Below, piece by piece: positions 37,996 through 50,500 of a stretch of DNA of 64,000 nt. The notes below the pieces were generated by a model. It was not told the DNA's origin. It made no database searches and saw nothing but the letters and a program-made list of their open reading frames with translations. Position 1 is the first letter of the stretch. The number at the start of each line of letters is the position of its first letter. The translations under genes were made by a program, and so were the position numbers. This DNA is from Batkoa obscura (taxonomy: Eukaryota; Entomophthoromycota; Entomophthoromycetes; Entomophthorales; Batkoaceae): assembly GCA_030770535.1 (NCBI GenBank), contig JASVEC010000012.1, positions 372,001 through 436,000 on the forward strand, read 5' to 3'.

Positions 37996-39638
37996 ATGGA
38001 GGAGGTTGCACACAACACATCTAGTCAAGAGGTAACCGAAGAGGATATAGAAAGCAATTTAGAATCCCAACATTTCAACGAAGTGATTCAAAGCTTTCAG
38101 CATTATGGCCATCATTACCTTCACAGCCTATTAAAAAAGAAACAAGATTTTGAAAGCCTCATTACAGATACTTTACAAAAAGAAACGATTTTTGATATAT
38201 ATAATTATAAGATTCAAAAAGTAGCCCAATGTATTAAGTTGAATGCGGCATTTTTGAATTTAATCACTGAAGACCATCACTTATTTCAAAACGAATTTCA
38301 TGGTGATAATAAAGGAGTAAGTATTTTTTTAAAAAAAATGATTTTTAAAGCTTTAGAGCCTTGATTAATATATTATTAAGATAAATCGAGGTTATTCACC
38401 AACGATAGAAAATATGAATAGAGTGGGTGTCACAATAAAAATGATTGTTAGAGACTGGTCAAAGCTTGTAAGTGAATTAAAGTTTCTTTTTATTTTTATT
38501 TTAACAAATGTATGAATTAAATAGGGAGAAATTGAAAGAAAGTTAACATACGAGCCAATCAAGGATTGTTTAGAAGCTCATTTTAAAGATTACTCTAAAA
38601 AAAATAGATATCAATTAAAAATATTGGTACCAGGAGCAGGTTTAGGTAGATTGGCGTATGAGATTGCTACGTTGGGTAAGCTGAAATCGATAATACTAAA
38701 GTGATATAATTAATTTATGTTTTTTTAGGTTTCAGCGTACAAGGTTAGAAAAATATAGTAATTAGATTATAAAGATTTGACATTTTTTTATTAATTTAAA
38801 GGGAATGAGTTTTCTTATTTTATGGTAATTTAATTGTAATTGGAAGTGTTATCTAGCTTATTCTGCTCTTTTTATTTCTAACTAGTTATTGGCATCTTCA
38901 TTTATGCTTAATAAGTAAGCTATTACTCATAATTAGTAAAGTAAAAGTTTATTTCTATTTAAATCATAGATCCCATCAAATAGAGTGTTATGATTTATAC
39001 CCTTATGTAACGAATTTTTCCAACCATTTGAGTATCGAGGATTTAATTAAAGGAGCTAAAGTACCTGATATTTTACCTCATGGACTTTTGCCAAATGTCG
39101 ACTTTTCAATGGCAGCTGGTGATTTTGTGGAAGTGTATACAAAAGAAGAGCAGCTTGGTAGGTTTATTATAAACTGTTAATCCAGTTTTTTAACTTTTTA
39201 ATATGCTATTATTAGAATCTTGGAACTCAGCAGTCACTTGCTTTTTTATAGATACAGCCAAGAATGTATTAGATTATATACAGATCATCTTTAACTTATT
39301 AAAACCTGGAGGAATTTGGATAAACATAGGTAAATGATAGAGTAATTGACTAAGCTATTTAATATGCTATTTTTACTAGGCCCTTTATTGTATCATTTTG
39401 AAGAGATAAGTAGTGAACATTCAATTGAATTAACTTATGAAGAACTTCGGTTGTTTATTTTGGCGGTTGGGTTTGAAATTCATGTAATGTTAAAGCACTC
39501 TCATTGGTACCATTACTGATAATTATTTAGGATGAAAAAAGAGTGGACGTACCATATACATCTAGTTTGGATTCAATGTTAGTGCACTCTTATAACTGTA
39601 TAGTATTTAATGCTATAAAACCAAATAAAAGTGCTTAA
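37996..39638 (+). CDS. CARNMT1: Carnosine N-methyltransferase-like (N2227 family)
   Basis: Multi-exon. The N-terminal exon ([10 protein letters not shown]...) contains [20 protein letters not shown]. The core has [20 protein letters not shown] followed by [18 protein letters not shown] (SAM-binding motif I and the family's signature), [35 protein letters not shown] and [18 protein letters not shown]. These match carnosine N-methyltransferases and yeast YNL092W, which use S-adenosylmethionine to methylate the imidazole of carnosine-like peptides. In fungi, which lack carnosine, the substrate is unknown. Three successive exons are tiny: 38729-38743 (15 nt), 38802-38824 (23 nt) and about 38888-38913 (26 nt), and all join in frame through the SAM-binding region. 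Stop at 39636-39638. SAM-site residues are present. Confidence 0.9.
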
Positions 39639-39770
39639 AGTTAAATTGTTTGAGTATATTTTTGCTTTAATGCTTAGGAATTTTTTAAATTAAATTACGT
39701 AAGGAACGGATAAAATAAGGAAAAATACGCTTTCGTTTGTACATAAATGAATTTAATCCCTGAATCTACA

Positions 39771-39870
39771 AGAGGATGTTTTTTTTGGTTTTATCACCTT
39801 TTCATTTTTTAAACGTTATTTGAGTGGGAAGATTGTTAGTAAAATTCTTAAACAGAAAAACACATCCCCA
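39771..39870 (+). mobile_element. MITE copy 8
   Basis: Starts AGAGGATGTTTTTTTTGG (first base drifted) and ends ACACATCCCCA followed by TA. It lies in the 327 bp between the convergent methyltransferase and catalase genes, which otherwise holds nothing recognised. Confidence 0.85.
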
Positions 39871-39965
39871 TAAATTATTTATTTATAACAGGTCTATATA
39901 AAATATATTTAAAAAATCACAAAACTAGATAGAAGTAAGTTTATTTTGAATTACATAAATAATAT

Positions 39966-41510
39966 TTAAGCTTGTTGGGCAAGAGCTTTTCGTACTCGAC
40001 TACCATACTCTTTGTCTGCTTTACTAAAATGTTCTATCATTCTATTTTGAATTTCTTTTTTAGCACCAGAAAGATGACCAGCAATATTTTTAATAAGATC
40101 GTCTTGTTCTTCCTTCTCTAACTTTCTGTATAAGTTACCAGCTTGTACATAGTCATCATCGGTCAATGGCTGAGCATAACGTGCATGTACATTTTGTTTA
40201 TTACCACCTTCACGGTTAAAGTTACCATTATCTGGTTGATTGATATTTCCAGAAGATAAAGAATTGCTTGTAATTTCTTGAGTTACTTTATCTTGACTCA
40301 ATTGAGTGTTAAGTGGTTTTGGTCCATCAAATGAATTTGGATAAAAATTAGGTTGATTACCTCCATTGCTATCGAAAGTCATAGAACCATCTCTTTGATA
40401 GGTGGCAACTTTAGCTTTATAAGGACAATTGATTGGAAGTTGAGTGTAGTTGGCACCGATACGATAACGATGAGCATCTGCATAAGCGAATAAACGACCT
40501 TGTAACATCTTATCTGGAGAAGGTTCAATACCAGGTGGCATATTAGCAGGGGAAAAAGCGACTTGCTCCGTTTCAGCAAAGAAATTTTCTGGGTTTTTAT
40601 CAAGTACCATGCGACCAACCTCTTGTAAAGGAAAGTCTGGATGAGGCCATACCTTAGTAATATCAAATGGGTTGAAACGATAAGCTGAAGCTTGTTCTAA
40701 AGTCATAACTTGCATCTTTAATGTCCAACTTGGATATTCACCTTTTTTAATGGCTTCAAATAAGTCTTCAGTTCCATAATCTGGATTTTCACCAGCTATC
40801 TTAACTGCTTCTTCATCCTTGAGGTTCTTGACACCTTGATCGGATTTAAAATGGAATTTAACAAAATGACATTCACCCTTATCATTAACTAACTTAAGGG
40901 TATGACCATAATACCCATTCATAAATCTGAAGCCATCAGGAGTACCACGATTTGAAAATAAGATAGTAACTTGATGGATAGATTCTGGGGTCAACGATAA
41001 GAAATCCCAGAACATATCTTTATCTTTAAGATTGGTTTGTGGGTTACGTTTTTGAGTATGGATGAAATCAGGGAACTTAATAGTATCTCTGATAAAAAAT
41101 ACTGGTGTATTATTACCTACATAATCAAAGTTGCCTTCTTCAGTATAAAATTTAACTGCAAACCCACGTGGATCACGGACACAATCGGCAGAGCCCTTCT
41201 CGCCACCAACCGTGGAAAAACGTGTAAATACTGGTGTACGTTTACCTACTTGATTTAAGAATTTTGCTTTGGTTAAATGGGAGATATCTTTGGTAACTTC
41301 AAAGTAACCATGGGCACCAGCACCTTTGGCATGGACTACACGTTCTGGAACTCTTTCACGGTTAAAGTGAGCAAGTTTATCAATCAAATGGAAGTCTTGG
41401 ATTAAAATACCACCATCTCTACCAGCAGTGAAGGAGTTTTGATCATCTTGAACTGGAATACCATGAGAGGTAGTAAGTACGTGTGAATGTTGTTGTGTCT
41501 TTTCAATCAT
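39966..41510 (-). CDS. Monofunctional heme catalase (small-subunit type)
   Basis: A single-exon gene of 514 residues, a normal length for small-subunit clade catalases. The distal heme histidine is H60 in [17 protein letters not shown], the distal asparagine N133 in [13 protein letters not shown], and the proximal heme tyrosine Y343 in [15 protein letters not shown]. Other family blocks are [18 protein letters not shown] and [19 protein letters not shown]. It dismutates hydrogen peroxide to water and oxygen. The C-terminus ALAQQA is not a canonical SKL-type peroxisomal signal and no presequence is seen, so cytosolic location is likeliest, although internal peroxisomal signals are known in this family. 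Codon use is GC-richer than in neighbouring genes and there are no introns, both consistent with high expression. Confidence 0.97.
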   Translation of the reverse strand: MIEKTQQHSHVLTTSHGIPVQDDQNSFTAGRDGGILIQDFHLIDKLAHFNRERVPERVVHAKGAGAHGYFEVTKDISHLTKAKFLNQVGKRTPVFTRFSTVGGEKGSADCVRDPRGFAVKFYTEEGNFDYVGNNTPVFFIRDTIKFPDFIHTQKRNPQTNLKDKDMFWDFLSLTPESIHQVTILFSNRGTPDGFRFMNGYYGHTLKLVNDKGECHFVKFHFKSDQGVKNLKDEEAVKIAGENPDYGTEDLFEAIKKGEYPSWTLKMQVMTLEQASAYRFNPFDITKVWPHPDFPLQEVGRMVLDKNPENFFAETEQVAFSPANMPPGIEPSPDKMLQGRLFAYADAHRYRIGANYTQLPINCPYKAKVATYQRDGSMTFDSNGGNQPNFYPNSFDGPKPLNTQLSQDKVTQEITSNSLSSGNINQPDNGNFNREGGNKQNVHARYAQPLTDDDYVQAGNLYRKLEKEEQDDLIKNIAGHLSGAKKEIQNRMIEHFSKADKEYGSRVRKALAQQA

Positions 41511-42721
41511 TTTTCAAATATATTTTTCAAATAAATATTAGTTTTTAACTTGTATTTATACTTTTTGCTTCCTATAAATTTATGTAAGATAATCATTAAT
41601 CTAATCACACCTTTATCAATCAAATCATTAGGTCATTAAACTTGCACTTATTCTCCCTTTTATGTTTATTTTTACTCATTTTTATTACAAATCTTAAATA
41701 TTAATTCATTTTTTCATTTCAAATTTTAAATTAAATTTTAATAATTCATTTTTTTACGTCATTCTTAACAAGTCAATTTCTATAGCAATCAAGTAGTACA
41801 TACAAAACATTAATAAAACATTTTCATTTTTTAAAAAGTTCAAGGATAGCTTGGATTCATTATGAAAATTATCAGTAATGAATCTTTTAAATAAATCTAG
41901 TTTCCCTGATATTAGAAATATAAATCAAATAAATTTAATAGTATATATTGTTTTATTAAAAAGAGGATATGAAAGCAATGATTGTATTATACTAATTTTT
42001 TTTAAAATGAATTGAAATCAAGCTAAATACAAGTTTTATTTCAAAACAATAAGCATAAACAATAGCATTAATTTAAAACAATTAATAGCTAAGCAATGAA
42101 TGCTATTGAAATCCCAGCTTTTTACTATTTAAATATTCTTATTGTACAAACTAATCAATTGTCAATTAGCTTGAATTTTATCCACCTATGATAGCATCTC
42201 TTCGAATAACCTTAACATCATAGGAAATTCGGGCTTTGAAATTTAATAGCATTTAACTACTGTTAACGTTTCTAAGAACAAGGTATATAAAAATATATAC
42301 AATCAATTAGAATTTTAAAAAAGCCAATATTTTTTATATTTTTATTATGCTTGTATGGGTTGATGTGTAGGATTCCAAAGTCAATTTCAGATTTGTATAT
42401 GATGGATTCAGATTTTTGTAAAATTGCTTCAATTTTTAATTGGCTGGATCTGGACAAGCTAAAAAATTGCTTGTATTTGTGATATAAGTTAAGTCAAAAG
42501 TTTTAGAATTTTTTTTACAACTTTTCAAAGATATTTTGAAAACTTATGAAATATATATATACATTAAAACTATATGTAATCTTTACTGTGTTAAATTTTT
42601 AAGTTTTTAGCTTTTTTCCTCATAATAAAATTAATACATTAAAATATAATAAATAAAAAATATAACAAAAATTAATAAAGTTTTAAATTTTAAATTTTAA
42701 AAAAGTAATGACTTTAACATA
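41511..42721. other. Upstream region of catalase, then AT-rich sequence
   Basis: About 1.2 kb without a supported gene. A 61-codon minus-strand frame at 42272-42457 has no recognisable motif. Confidence 0.5.
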
Positions 42722-42821
42722 TGGGGATGTATTTTTTTGTTTAAGAATTTTACTAACAACTTTTCCACTTAAATAGCGTTTAAGAAATGGAGAAAGTAAT
42801 GAAACCAAAAAAACATCCTCA
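42722..42821 (-). mobile_element. MITE copy 9 (first of a tandem triplet)
   Basis: Starts TGGGGATGTATTTTTTTG and ends AAAAAACATCCTCA, with TA on both sides. The right TA is shared with copy 10. Confidence 0.9.
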
Positions 42822-42823
42822 TA

Positions 42824-42926
42824 TAGGGGTATTTTTTTTGGTTTTATTATTTTTTTCTATTTTTTAAGCGCTATTTAAGTGGAAAAACTGCTAGTAAAAT
42901 TCTTAAACACAAAAATACATCCTTCA
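42824..42926 (+). mobile_element. MITE copy 10 (second of a tandem triplet)
   Basis: Starts TAGGGGTATTTTTTTTGG and ends AATACATCCTTCA. It is inverted relative to copy 9 and shares one TA with each neighbour. Confidence 0.86.
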
Positions 42927-42928
42927 TA

Positions 42929-43030
42929 TAAGGGTATTTTTCTTTGGCTTCATCACTTTTTCCATTTTTTAAGCGCTATTTGAGTGGAGAGATTGTTAGT
43001 AAGATTTTTAAGCAAAAAAACACATACCCA
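42929..43030 (+). mobile_element. MITE copy 11 (third of a tandem triplet)
   Basis: Starts TAAGGGTATTTTTCTTTGG and ends ACACATACCCA followed by TA. Confidence 0.86.
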
Positions 43031-43199
43031 TATTAGCAATAATAATAATAATAATATAAATAAAATAAATAAATATATTAAAATACTGTGAAATATAATT
43101 ATTAAAAAAAATTACAAAAAAAATGAAAATATATGCAAAGTTTAAAATTTAATTATATAATAAAATACTATATTTTTAAGTAAAAATAATTATAATATA

Positions 43200-43301
43200 A
43201 AAATGTATTTTTTTGTTTAAGAATTTTATTAACAATTTTACTATTTAAATAATGCTTAAAAAAATAGAAAAAGTGATAAAATCAAAAAAATACATTTCTG
43301 T
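43200..43301 (-). mobile_element. MITE copy 12, diverged
   Basis: Recognisable by ATGTATTTTTTTGTTTAAG and the internal AATAGAAAAAGTGATAAAATC segment. Both tips have decayed (AAATG..., ...ATTTCTG), so it is among the oldest copies here. Confidence 0.78.
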
Positions 43302-43402
43302 ATTATAATTCTAAATAAAGCTTATAGTTAATAAGCTTTGAACTATATAATTAAAACAGATTTTAATTTATAAATATAAGGCATAATAAAAAATAAACTA
43401 TA

Positions 43403-43503
43403 TGAGGATGTTTTTTTTAGTTTCATTATTTTTTCCATTTTTTAAGCGCTATTTGAGCGGGAAAATTGTTGGTAAAATTCTTAAACAAAAAAATACATCC
43501 CCA
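43403..43503 (+). mobile_element. MITE copy 13
   Basis: Starts TGAGGATGTTTTTTTTAG and ends AATACATCCCCA, flanked by TA. It stands 17 bp from the solo LTR at 43521. A long stop-free frame at 43402-43635 runs through both and is not a gene. Confidence 0.9.
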
Positions 43504-43520
43504 TATAAAATAATGAATAT

Positions 43521-44012
43521 TGTGAAATATTGGTTTATCAGCTCTCGGATTAATTATAAGATAATAATCATTGGACTTGTTTACAAAACTAGTTGTAGTC
43601 TTGTAATCAATTTAACCATGAACCATGTGGTATAATCAATCCAGAGTTCCTTGTTTTGATTTGCTGTGAGGATTTCTAACTTCATATTGTAGAATGATAT
43701 GCTCTCGTTTTGATATCCATACTTGGAGTATAAAAGAGATTCTTTAACATGATAACTCGAGGCTTTTTAATTGGATTACTCCCTGATATCGTACCATCAA
43801 TAAAGCCACTAAGCCTTTGTGACAATATCTTACATAGATTTTACAGTAGCATCTTCTATTATATTTGTTTTACATAATTCGTAGCTTACTACATACTATT
43901 TCTATTAAGTTAAGTCTATGTTAGTTACATAAACTAAGACCCTTCGACTCAAGGCAAGTTAATCAACCAAGGACTGCTTTTAAATCCAACCATTGAGTAT
44001 CAAACTTTCTCA
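43521..44012 (+). repeat. Solo LTR with ATAT target duplication
   Basis: A 492 bp copy from TGTGAAATATTGG to AACTTTCTCA, flanked by ATAT at 43517-43520 and 44013-44016, a 4-bp target duplication. It carries a segment near its left end (ACTTGTTTACAAAACTAGTTG) that is shared with the long minus-strand copy at 5357. Confidence 0.92.
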
Positions 44013-44206
44013 ATATATATATAATAAAAACAAATATAATAAAAAATGTAAAAATGAAAGTTTTAATATAAAAATAAAGCACAATAATATTTAAATAATT
44101 AAAATATAAACTACAAAACTAGTTTATATAGTCTATAATAATCTATTAAATTATTTAAAATTACTAAAAGTTTGAATTAATTAAAACTTTTTTATTTAAA
44201 TTAATT

Positions 44207-44672
44207 TGTGAAATATTGCTTTATTTAGCTCTCGGATTGATTATAACGCAACAATCACTTAAGTTGCTGTGTTCTCAAGTTCAAATACAATCAAGTCAGA
44301 GTCCCTTATTTTGATTTGCTGCGAGAATTTCTAACTTCATATTGCAAGGAATAACATCCTCTCGTATTAATATCCATATTTATTGGAGTATAAAAGAGAT
44401 TCTTCAATATGATAACTCCAGGTTTTTTTAATTGGATTACTCCCTGATAACGTATCATTAATAAAGTCACTAAGTCTTTCTGACAACATCTGATATAGAT
44501 TTTATAGTAGTATCTTCCATTGTATTTGTTTTACATAATTTGTAGCTTACTACATACTATTTCTATTAAGTTAAGTCTACCTTAGTTATATAAACTAAGA
44601 CCCTTCGACTCAAGGCAAGTTAATTAAGCAAGAGTAGCTTTTAACTTCGGCCACTAAGTATCAACTTTCACA
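44207..44672 (+). repeat. 5' LTR of the Ty3/gypsy element
   Basis: 466 bp from TGTGAAATATTGC to AACTTTCACA. A TATAAAAG box lies at 44389-44396 and is conserved in the solo LTRs, which suggests the promoter of the element. Confidence 0.95.
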
Positions 44673-44790
44673 CTTGGCGCTCATAGCTGGGAAAGCTCCT
44701 ATAACTACACTAGGTAGCCTTTATAGCCTTTCCTTTACGGTTCTTACCGCGTAACCACCCCAACCCTCCAATCCCCTTAATTCACAGACT

Positions 44791-47292
44791 ATGATCAACA
44801 ATAGCCTCATACCCTATTTTGCTGACTCAAGATATCTCCTTGATAACCGTCAACAATTGACTATCACTGAATATGACATGGGTAGTAGTGATGAAGAAGA
44901 AGCTAGTGTTCTGACCCCAGAAATAGACACTGCTGCTTTAAATCAAGCTGCCCTACCTCCTCATGTTGTAAGCTCGGTCGTTACCTATGGAGCTGTTCCT
45001 ATGCACGTTCTTAATGGTGATCTCTCTGCTTGGAGACAATACCAAAGTAGTAGCTCCAGTACCCAAATTACTTTTCGTGCTCAGTACCAAACGGTACCTA
45101 CCCTTTCCCACGTTCAACAATATTTAGTAGAGTTCTTGCACAACAAACTCATCCAGATGGTTGGTGAACTCAACCGTCTCTCAACTCACAATAATGAATT
45201 GTCTACCTCTTTAAGCTCGCTTCTAGGTACGGTTAATAATCTCTCCATGGTCATCAACCAAAACAATGATGTCATCACCCCATCAAATGAATTCCATACC
45301 AGTAAGTTTAATGAATTCAACCAAAGGCTCAATGATACTGTTAGTTATGAAGTATATAGAGATTTGGCAAGAGAAGTAGGAGACTTCAAGGCTGAATTGC
45401 ATCAGCTTGATACTGCCTTACATTCCGAACTCATTAAGATCTCTGACGAGATCAACCTTTCCCTCACTGAGATCAATGACCATACTGCTCAAAGGATCTC
45501 AGATATCGACGGAAAAGTGAAAATCACTTTTGCAGAACTTAATAGATCGTTGATGACTAGATTCACCGAGTATAATCATCGTTTATCCTATGTTGAGCAA
45601 TCCCCTGCGTCTGCATCAGCCAAAGATGCCAGAATCTTGGCTTTAGAACAAGATTTAGCTGCTTGTAATGTACAACTGACTCAACAAGTGACCACCATTA
45701 GCCAGCTCATCACTTCCAATAATAATTTGAAGGAACAAATTAGATTAGATAAAGAGCAGTCAGCGGCTGACTGGGAAGAAATTTCGCGTAATATACAGAG
45801 TACCAAGGAAGAGCTTATTATTCTTCAAACTAAGGTAGCTTCCAATACCAGCCAAATCAAGGCATCTTCTTGTAATTGTAGAAAGGAACGTATCGCTGTT
45901 TCAGCACCTCACTCCAGACTCTCGACTTATAGAGATGTTCCGAGATATAATATGTATGATCTAGGTGATGGTACCACAGAATCTATTCTTGACACTGAAT
46001 ATCAAATGAACCCTAAGTATCGTGGTTCTATTCACTTGGTACAACCGGATGATCAACCCAAGAAAGGAGAAAGTCCACCTCAATTACTTCCTAGAATGAC
46101 CACTGCACCTACTGATGGTATTTACTCAAGAAACCCTGCTACAGGATCTAATGCTGAGCCAATAAGATCTCATGTACAACCCTATGCTGAAGTTAACCTG
46201 GACAATCCTTTTAACAATAGTAACAAAAACAAGTTGCCATATATTGCTCCAAAAATCACTCAACATGTACCCTATGAGCAATCTTCATCTCACTACGTAC
46301 AACCCGAGCGGATTCCTGTTCAAAATAACTATGGTATATCACATAATAATCATGACGCCTATTATGGCCATCCTGGACCTTCTGGTAACAATCTAAACCC
46401 GCATAGCTTCTCAACATACCCCCACAATTATCCGAGAAGCTCCCAACCCGTTAATACCAAGTTTAATTTTAGTCTCCTATTCAATCCAAATGAAATCACT
46501 GCTACTACTTTCATCAAAGCGCTAGAAGTTCATCTTGATGCCAACAATTGGACCTACGAGTGTCGCCCTCAATGTCTCTTAGGTCAGCTTCAAACAAACG
46601 AGCTTTCCTGGTGTATGACCCTACCTGATGACTTACGCAGTAACTGGAACTCTTTTAAAAAGGCATTCATAGATCACTATGATTCCGATGTAAAAATGGA
46701 AGCAAAAAAGGCAGCCCTTTTATCTTTACGACTAGACGATGAAAGCAAACTTGAAAATTACATTGCAAACGTAAAAAATCGTGCTAATGCTTTAATTTCC
46801 TGTGGGAAGTTAAGCGTTACAGACCTCCGCCTGGCCTTCCAACGAAACCTTCCAAGTCACATCGCACGTCTTTTTCTAGACCCTCATCATAATATCACCA
46901 ATATTACTCAGATGATAGAGATTTTAGAGCTATACCTCGGAAGTCCAAAAAGCGAAGTTAAATCCAAGAAACTATACGTTAATCATATAGATAAAGAAAC
47001 GGACAACAACGAATATCTTCATTGCTTTGCCATTACACAACAGCACTACTCCAACCATCGTAAATCTCGAGTATTTACTGGATGCTGGAACTGTGGTGAA
47101 CATGGACATATTGCCGTCAATTGTATTGAACCAAAGCCAGAAAATGGTATTTTTAAATATTACTTTGAAAAAAATGTTCGCAATAGTAAACATTTTAACA
47201 AAAATAAACAAGTTAATCACCTCAATTATAATTATAATGATGGTGACACTGAAAAGTTTGTTGACCCCAACAGCGAGTCAAAAAACTTCTAA
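44791..47292 (+). CDS. Gag of the Ty3/gypsy element
   Basis: An open frame of 833 residues. The N-terminal half is rich in Ser, Thr, Asn and Gln with long coiled-coil-like stretches. A Ty3-type retrotransposon gag domain follows at about residues 570-715 (with DDLRSNWNSFKKAFIDHYD), and a single CCHC zinc knuckle CWNCGEHGHIAVNC lies near the C-terminus. It forms the particle coat and binds element RNA. It is longer than many Ty3/gypsy Gag proteins because of the N-terminal extension. Confidence 0.93.
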   Translation: MINNSLIPYFADSRYLLDNRQQLTITEYDMGSSDEEEASVLTPEIDTAALNQAALPPHVVSSVVTYGAVPMHVLNGDLSAWRQYQSSSSSTQITFRAQYQTVPTLSHVQQYLVEFLHNKLIQMVGELNRLSTHNNELSTSLSSLLGTVNNLSMVINQNNDVITPSNEFHTSKFNEFNQRLNDTVSYEVYRDLAREVGDFKAELHQLDTALHSELIKISDEINLSLTEINDHTAQRISDIDGKVKITFAELNRSLMTRFTEYNHRLSYVEQSPASASAKDARILALEQDLAACNVQLTQQVTTISQLITSNNNLKEQIRLDKEQSAADWEEISRNIQSTKEELIILQTKVASNTSQIKASSCNCRKERIAVSAPHSRLSTYRDVPRYNMYDLGDGTTESILDTEYQMNPKYRGSIHLVQPDDQPKKGESPPQLLPRMTTAPTDGIYSRNPATGSNAEPIRSHVQPYAEVNLDNPFNNSNKNKLPYIAPKITQHVPYEQSSSHYVQPERIPVQNNYGISHNNHDAYYGHPGPSGNNLNPHSFSTYPHNYPRSSQPVNTKFNFSLLFNPNEITATTFIKALEVHLDANNWTYECRPQCLLGQLQTNELSWCMTLPDDLRSNWNSFKKAFIDHYDSDVKMEAKKAALLSLRLDDESKLENYIANVKNRANALISCGKLSVTDLRLAFQRNLPSHIARLFLDPHHNITNITQMIEILELYLGSPKSEVKSKKLYVNHIDKETDNNEYLHCFAITQQHYSNHRKSRVFTGCWNCGEHGHIAVNCIEPKPENGIFKYYFEKNVRNSKHFNKNKQVNHLNYNYNDGDTEKFVDPNSESKNF

Positions 47293-47543
47293 GTGGGAGG
47301 GTAAATGAGGATCCCCCTTCCACGAAATCAAAAATTCCTCCTGATCCAGATGAAAGCACTGAATTAGACTTCGAAATTAACACGCTTTCAAAATTTGACC
47401 CCTCTACCCTCATCCTAGCACTACCTTCCAAAATTCGTGGCAGACCCAAGAAGAAAAAGGTTCCCGTCGTTGAAATTCCTAAAGTCATTCCACGTCGAAT
47501 TGATAAGTCACCTGATAACTCTATCAATGCCCCTGATTCTGCC

Positions 47544-50500
47544 TTGATAAATGAAATTGCTAAACCTTACATTTCACAATTATCCGATTTATCCAAACTG
47601 TCCCTTACACAAAGTGAACTAGATAATACACACCAGTGGTTAACTAATGTTACCATCCCAATTCCTCTAGACAAAATCCTAACTGGAGAATCAGACTTAG
47701 CAATTGCATTTAGAAACATCATTAGAGAATATCAGAATCCAAATAAACAGATCCTCTTAGTAAACCTCGATGCCAAAGCCAACTCCACCGATTGTACTTA
47801 CATTAATGCGTCGATTTACAAAAAAAATGTGCGTATAATATTAGATAGCGGAGCTCCCATCAATTTCATATCGAGTCGTCTGGTAAAACGATTACCCTTT
47901 AAACCGGATATAGATTGTTCGGACACCTTCGGTACAGCCGGAACCGGAACCGTCACGGCACTAGGAGCATACTCATCAATCCCTATTAAGTTTGGAAAGC
48001 TAACTTTAGCCTTTCCAGCGATAGTGTTGGAAAGCGAAGGTTACGACTTCCTCCTAGGCACCGAATTCTTTGTGAAACATGGTTGCCAATTATTGTACGA
48101 TCAAAATATCTTAAAAGTATTAGATCAATCCATTCCAATGTACTACAATAAGCCAAGGAACCTAACCATTAACAACATAAGCAACAAAACTCCTGACTGT
48201 CGTATAATGAGCTATCGGACTAACAATAAATCAGTTGACGTTACTCTCTGCGGATTAGAATCTGTGATTTATCAATATCCAGATATAGCATATAAGCAGT
48301 CTGGAATCCCCATTATTTCCCCTAAGAACTTACTAATACCGCCTAAATCACAGGTAGTACTAGACACCGAAATCTCATTATGGGTACCTAAGGAGTTCCA
48401 TCTATCTATATACAGTATAGAAAGTGTTTCAAGATTAGAACCTCTAACTATGCCCGGGATTTTAGGTAATAACATGAATGAGACTATAAAACTACTGCTT
48501 GCCAACATTACCGAAAAAGATATCAAAATCTCTAGAGGTCAACAGGTTGGTACAATCCACGTAGAAAATAACATTGTGATTAATACTTTCAGTAAATTTG
48601 CAACACTAGAAGAATTCCAAATTTATGAAGAAGCCCCTAATAACCAAACCCTGTTTGTTGAGAAAGACACTATTAAACATCTAAACCCAGATGAACAACT
48701 TCAATTTTATAAATTGCTGGAAGAATATAAAGACGTCTTTGCAACTTCAGAAGAAGATATTGGCTGTGCCCGCAATACTAAACATAAAGTATATACATGT
48801 GATTCACTACCTGTTGCAACTAAAGCATATCGTAAATCTCAGTCTGAACTTAAGGCAGAACGAGAAGAAGTCCAAAAACTTTTAAGATTAGGTTTGATTA
48901 TCCCTTCAAATAGTCCATGGGCCTCTCCCCTTATGATTGTTAAGAAAAAAGATGGAACTAATAGAGTAGTTATGGACTATAGGAAACTCAACAAAATCAC
49001 AAAGAAGGATGTATATCCACTACCCAGAATAGATGATGCTGTTGACCGCTTACAAGGTGCAAAATACTTTTCAGCAATGGATCTAATCTCAGGATACTGG
49101 CAGGTAGAAATGGATCCGGAAGACCAAGAGAAATGCGCTTTGATTACTTCCGAAGGACTATTTCAACCAACGAGGATGCCACAAGGCCTTTCAAACGCTC
49201 CTGCTACATTCCAACGTCTTATGGATAATACACTAGGTGATCTTAAGCTCTCATGTGTACTAATTTACTTAGACGACTTGAATGTGTTCTCGAAGACTTT
49301 CGTGGATCACCTAAATCACCTTAAAGCAGTATTCGAACGTCTTCGCCAAGCTAACTTAAAGTTAAAGCCAAAAAAATGCTCATTTTTCCAAACTAGTCTG
49401 GAATTTTTAGGCTACAAGGTCTCTGACAAAGGTTTAGCTCCTATTCCTAATAAATTAGATGCAGTAAAAGAGCTTTTCCCCCCAACTACGATGAGAGAAG
49501 TACAAGTATTCCTCGGACTAATGAATTACTACCGAAGATTTATAAAAGATTTTTCGAACTTAGCCACTCCACTATTCCAATTGTTAAAGAAAGAAGTCAA
49601 GTTTCAATGGAAAGAAGAACACCAACAAGCCTTTGAAGAACTTCGCGATAAGCTGCTTAACGCCCCAGTGTTGATGTTTCCAAATTTCTCAAAGCCCTTC
49701 TCCCTGCATACCGACGCTAGCCTAACGGCAGTTGGAGGTGTTTTAAGTCAACTGGATGATGACAACTGCGAGCATCCAATAGCTTATACCTCTAGAACCT
49801 TATCGAAGCATGAGAGGAATTACACTACGACAGAGAAGGAATGCCTTGCAATTATTCATGCTATAAAGGCATTTAGACCGTATATCTATGGCACTCACTT
49901 TACTGTTATTACCGACCATGTTTCCCTAAAGTGGTTATATTCAATCACTAATCCTGAAGGACGTCTAGCTAGGTGGGCTCTAAAACTACAATCGTATAGT
50001 TTTGATATAGTATATAAGCCAGGTAAAGATCACCAAAATGCAGATGGGCTTAGTAGGTTACCCAGGATCTGTCTAGCCACCCCCATAGATGATGATCTGT
50101 ACAACCTATTGGGTAATAAAAATAAGTGGCCGCAACAACAACCTGAGCTTAAACAATGGCTTGAGAAAAATGCCCAGAATATCATTGTCAAAAGTAATGC
50201 ATTGTACAAAAAGATTAAAGGAACATATATTCCGTATATTAAGCCTTCTTCGCGGCTATCTGCATGTCAACAGTTTCACAATGTGATCTGCGGGCATTCA
50301 GCCTTCCAAAAAACATATGACACCATGAAAGTTTCCTGCTATTGGGAATCAATGATACCAGACTTAGAAGACTTCATAAATAATTGTGATGTTTGTAAAA
50401 GAGAACAAAGTAGGATAAAAGTAACAGCTTACAAGTTTATTTTACCTAAACATGCATTCCACACGGTAAGTATAGATGTGATAGGCCCTCTTTGTGAAGC

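Noticed and set aside
43402-43635. 77-codon open frame
   Set aside because: It runs through a MITE and the start of a solo LTR and resembles no protein. The same applies to 53023-53238.
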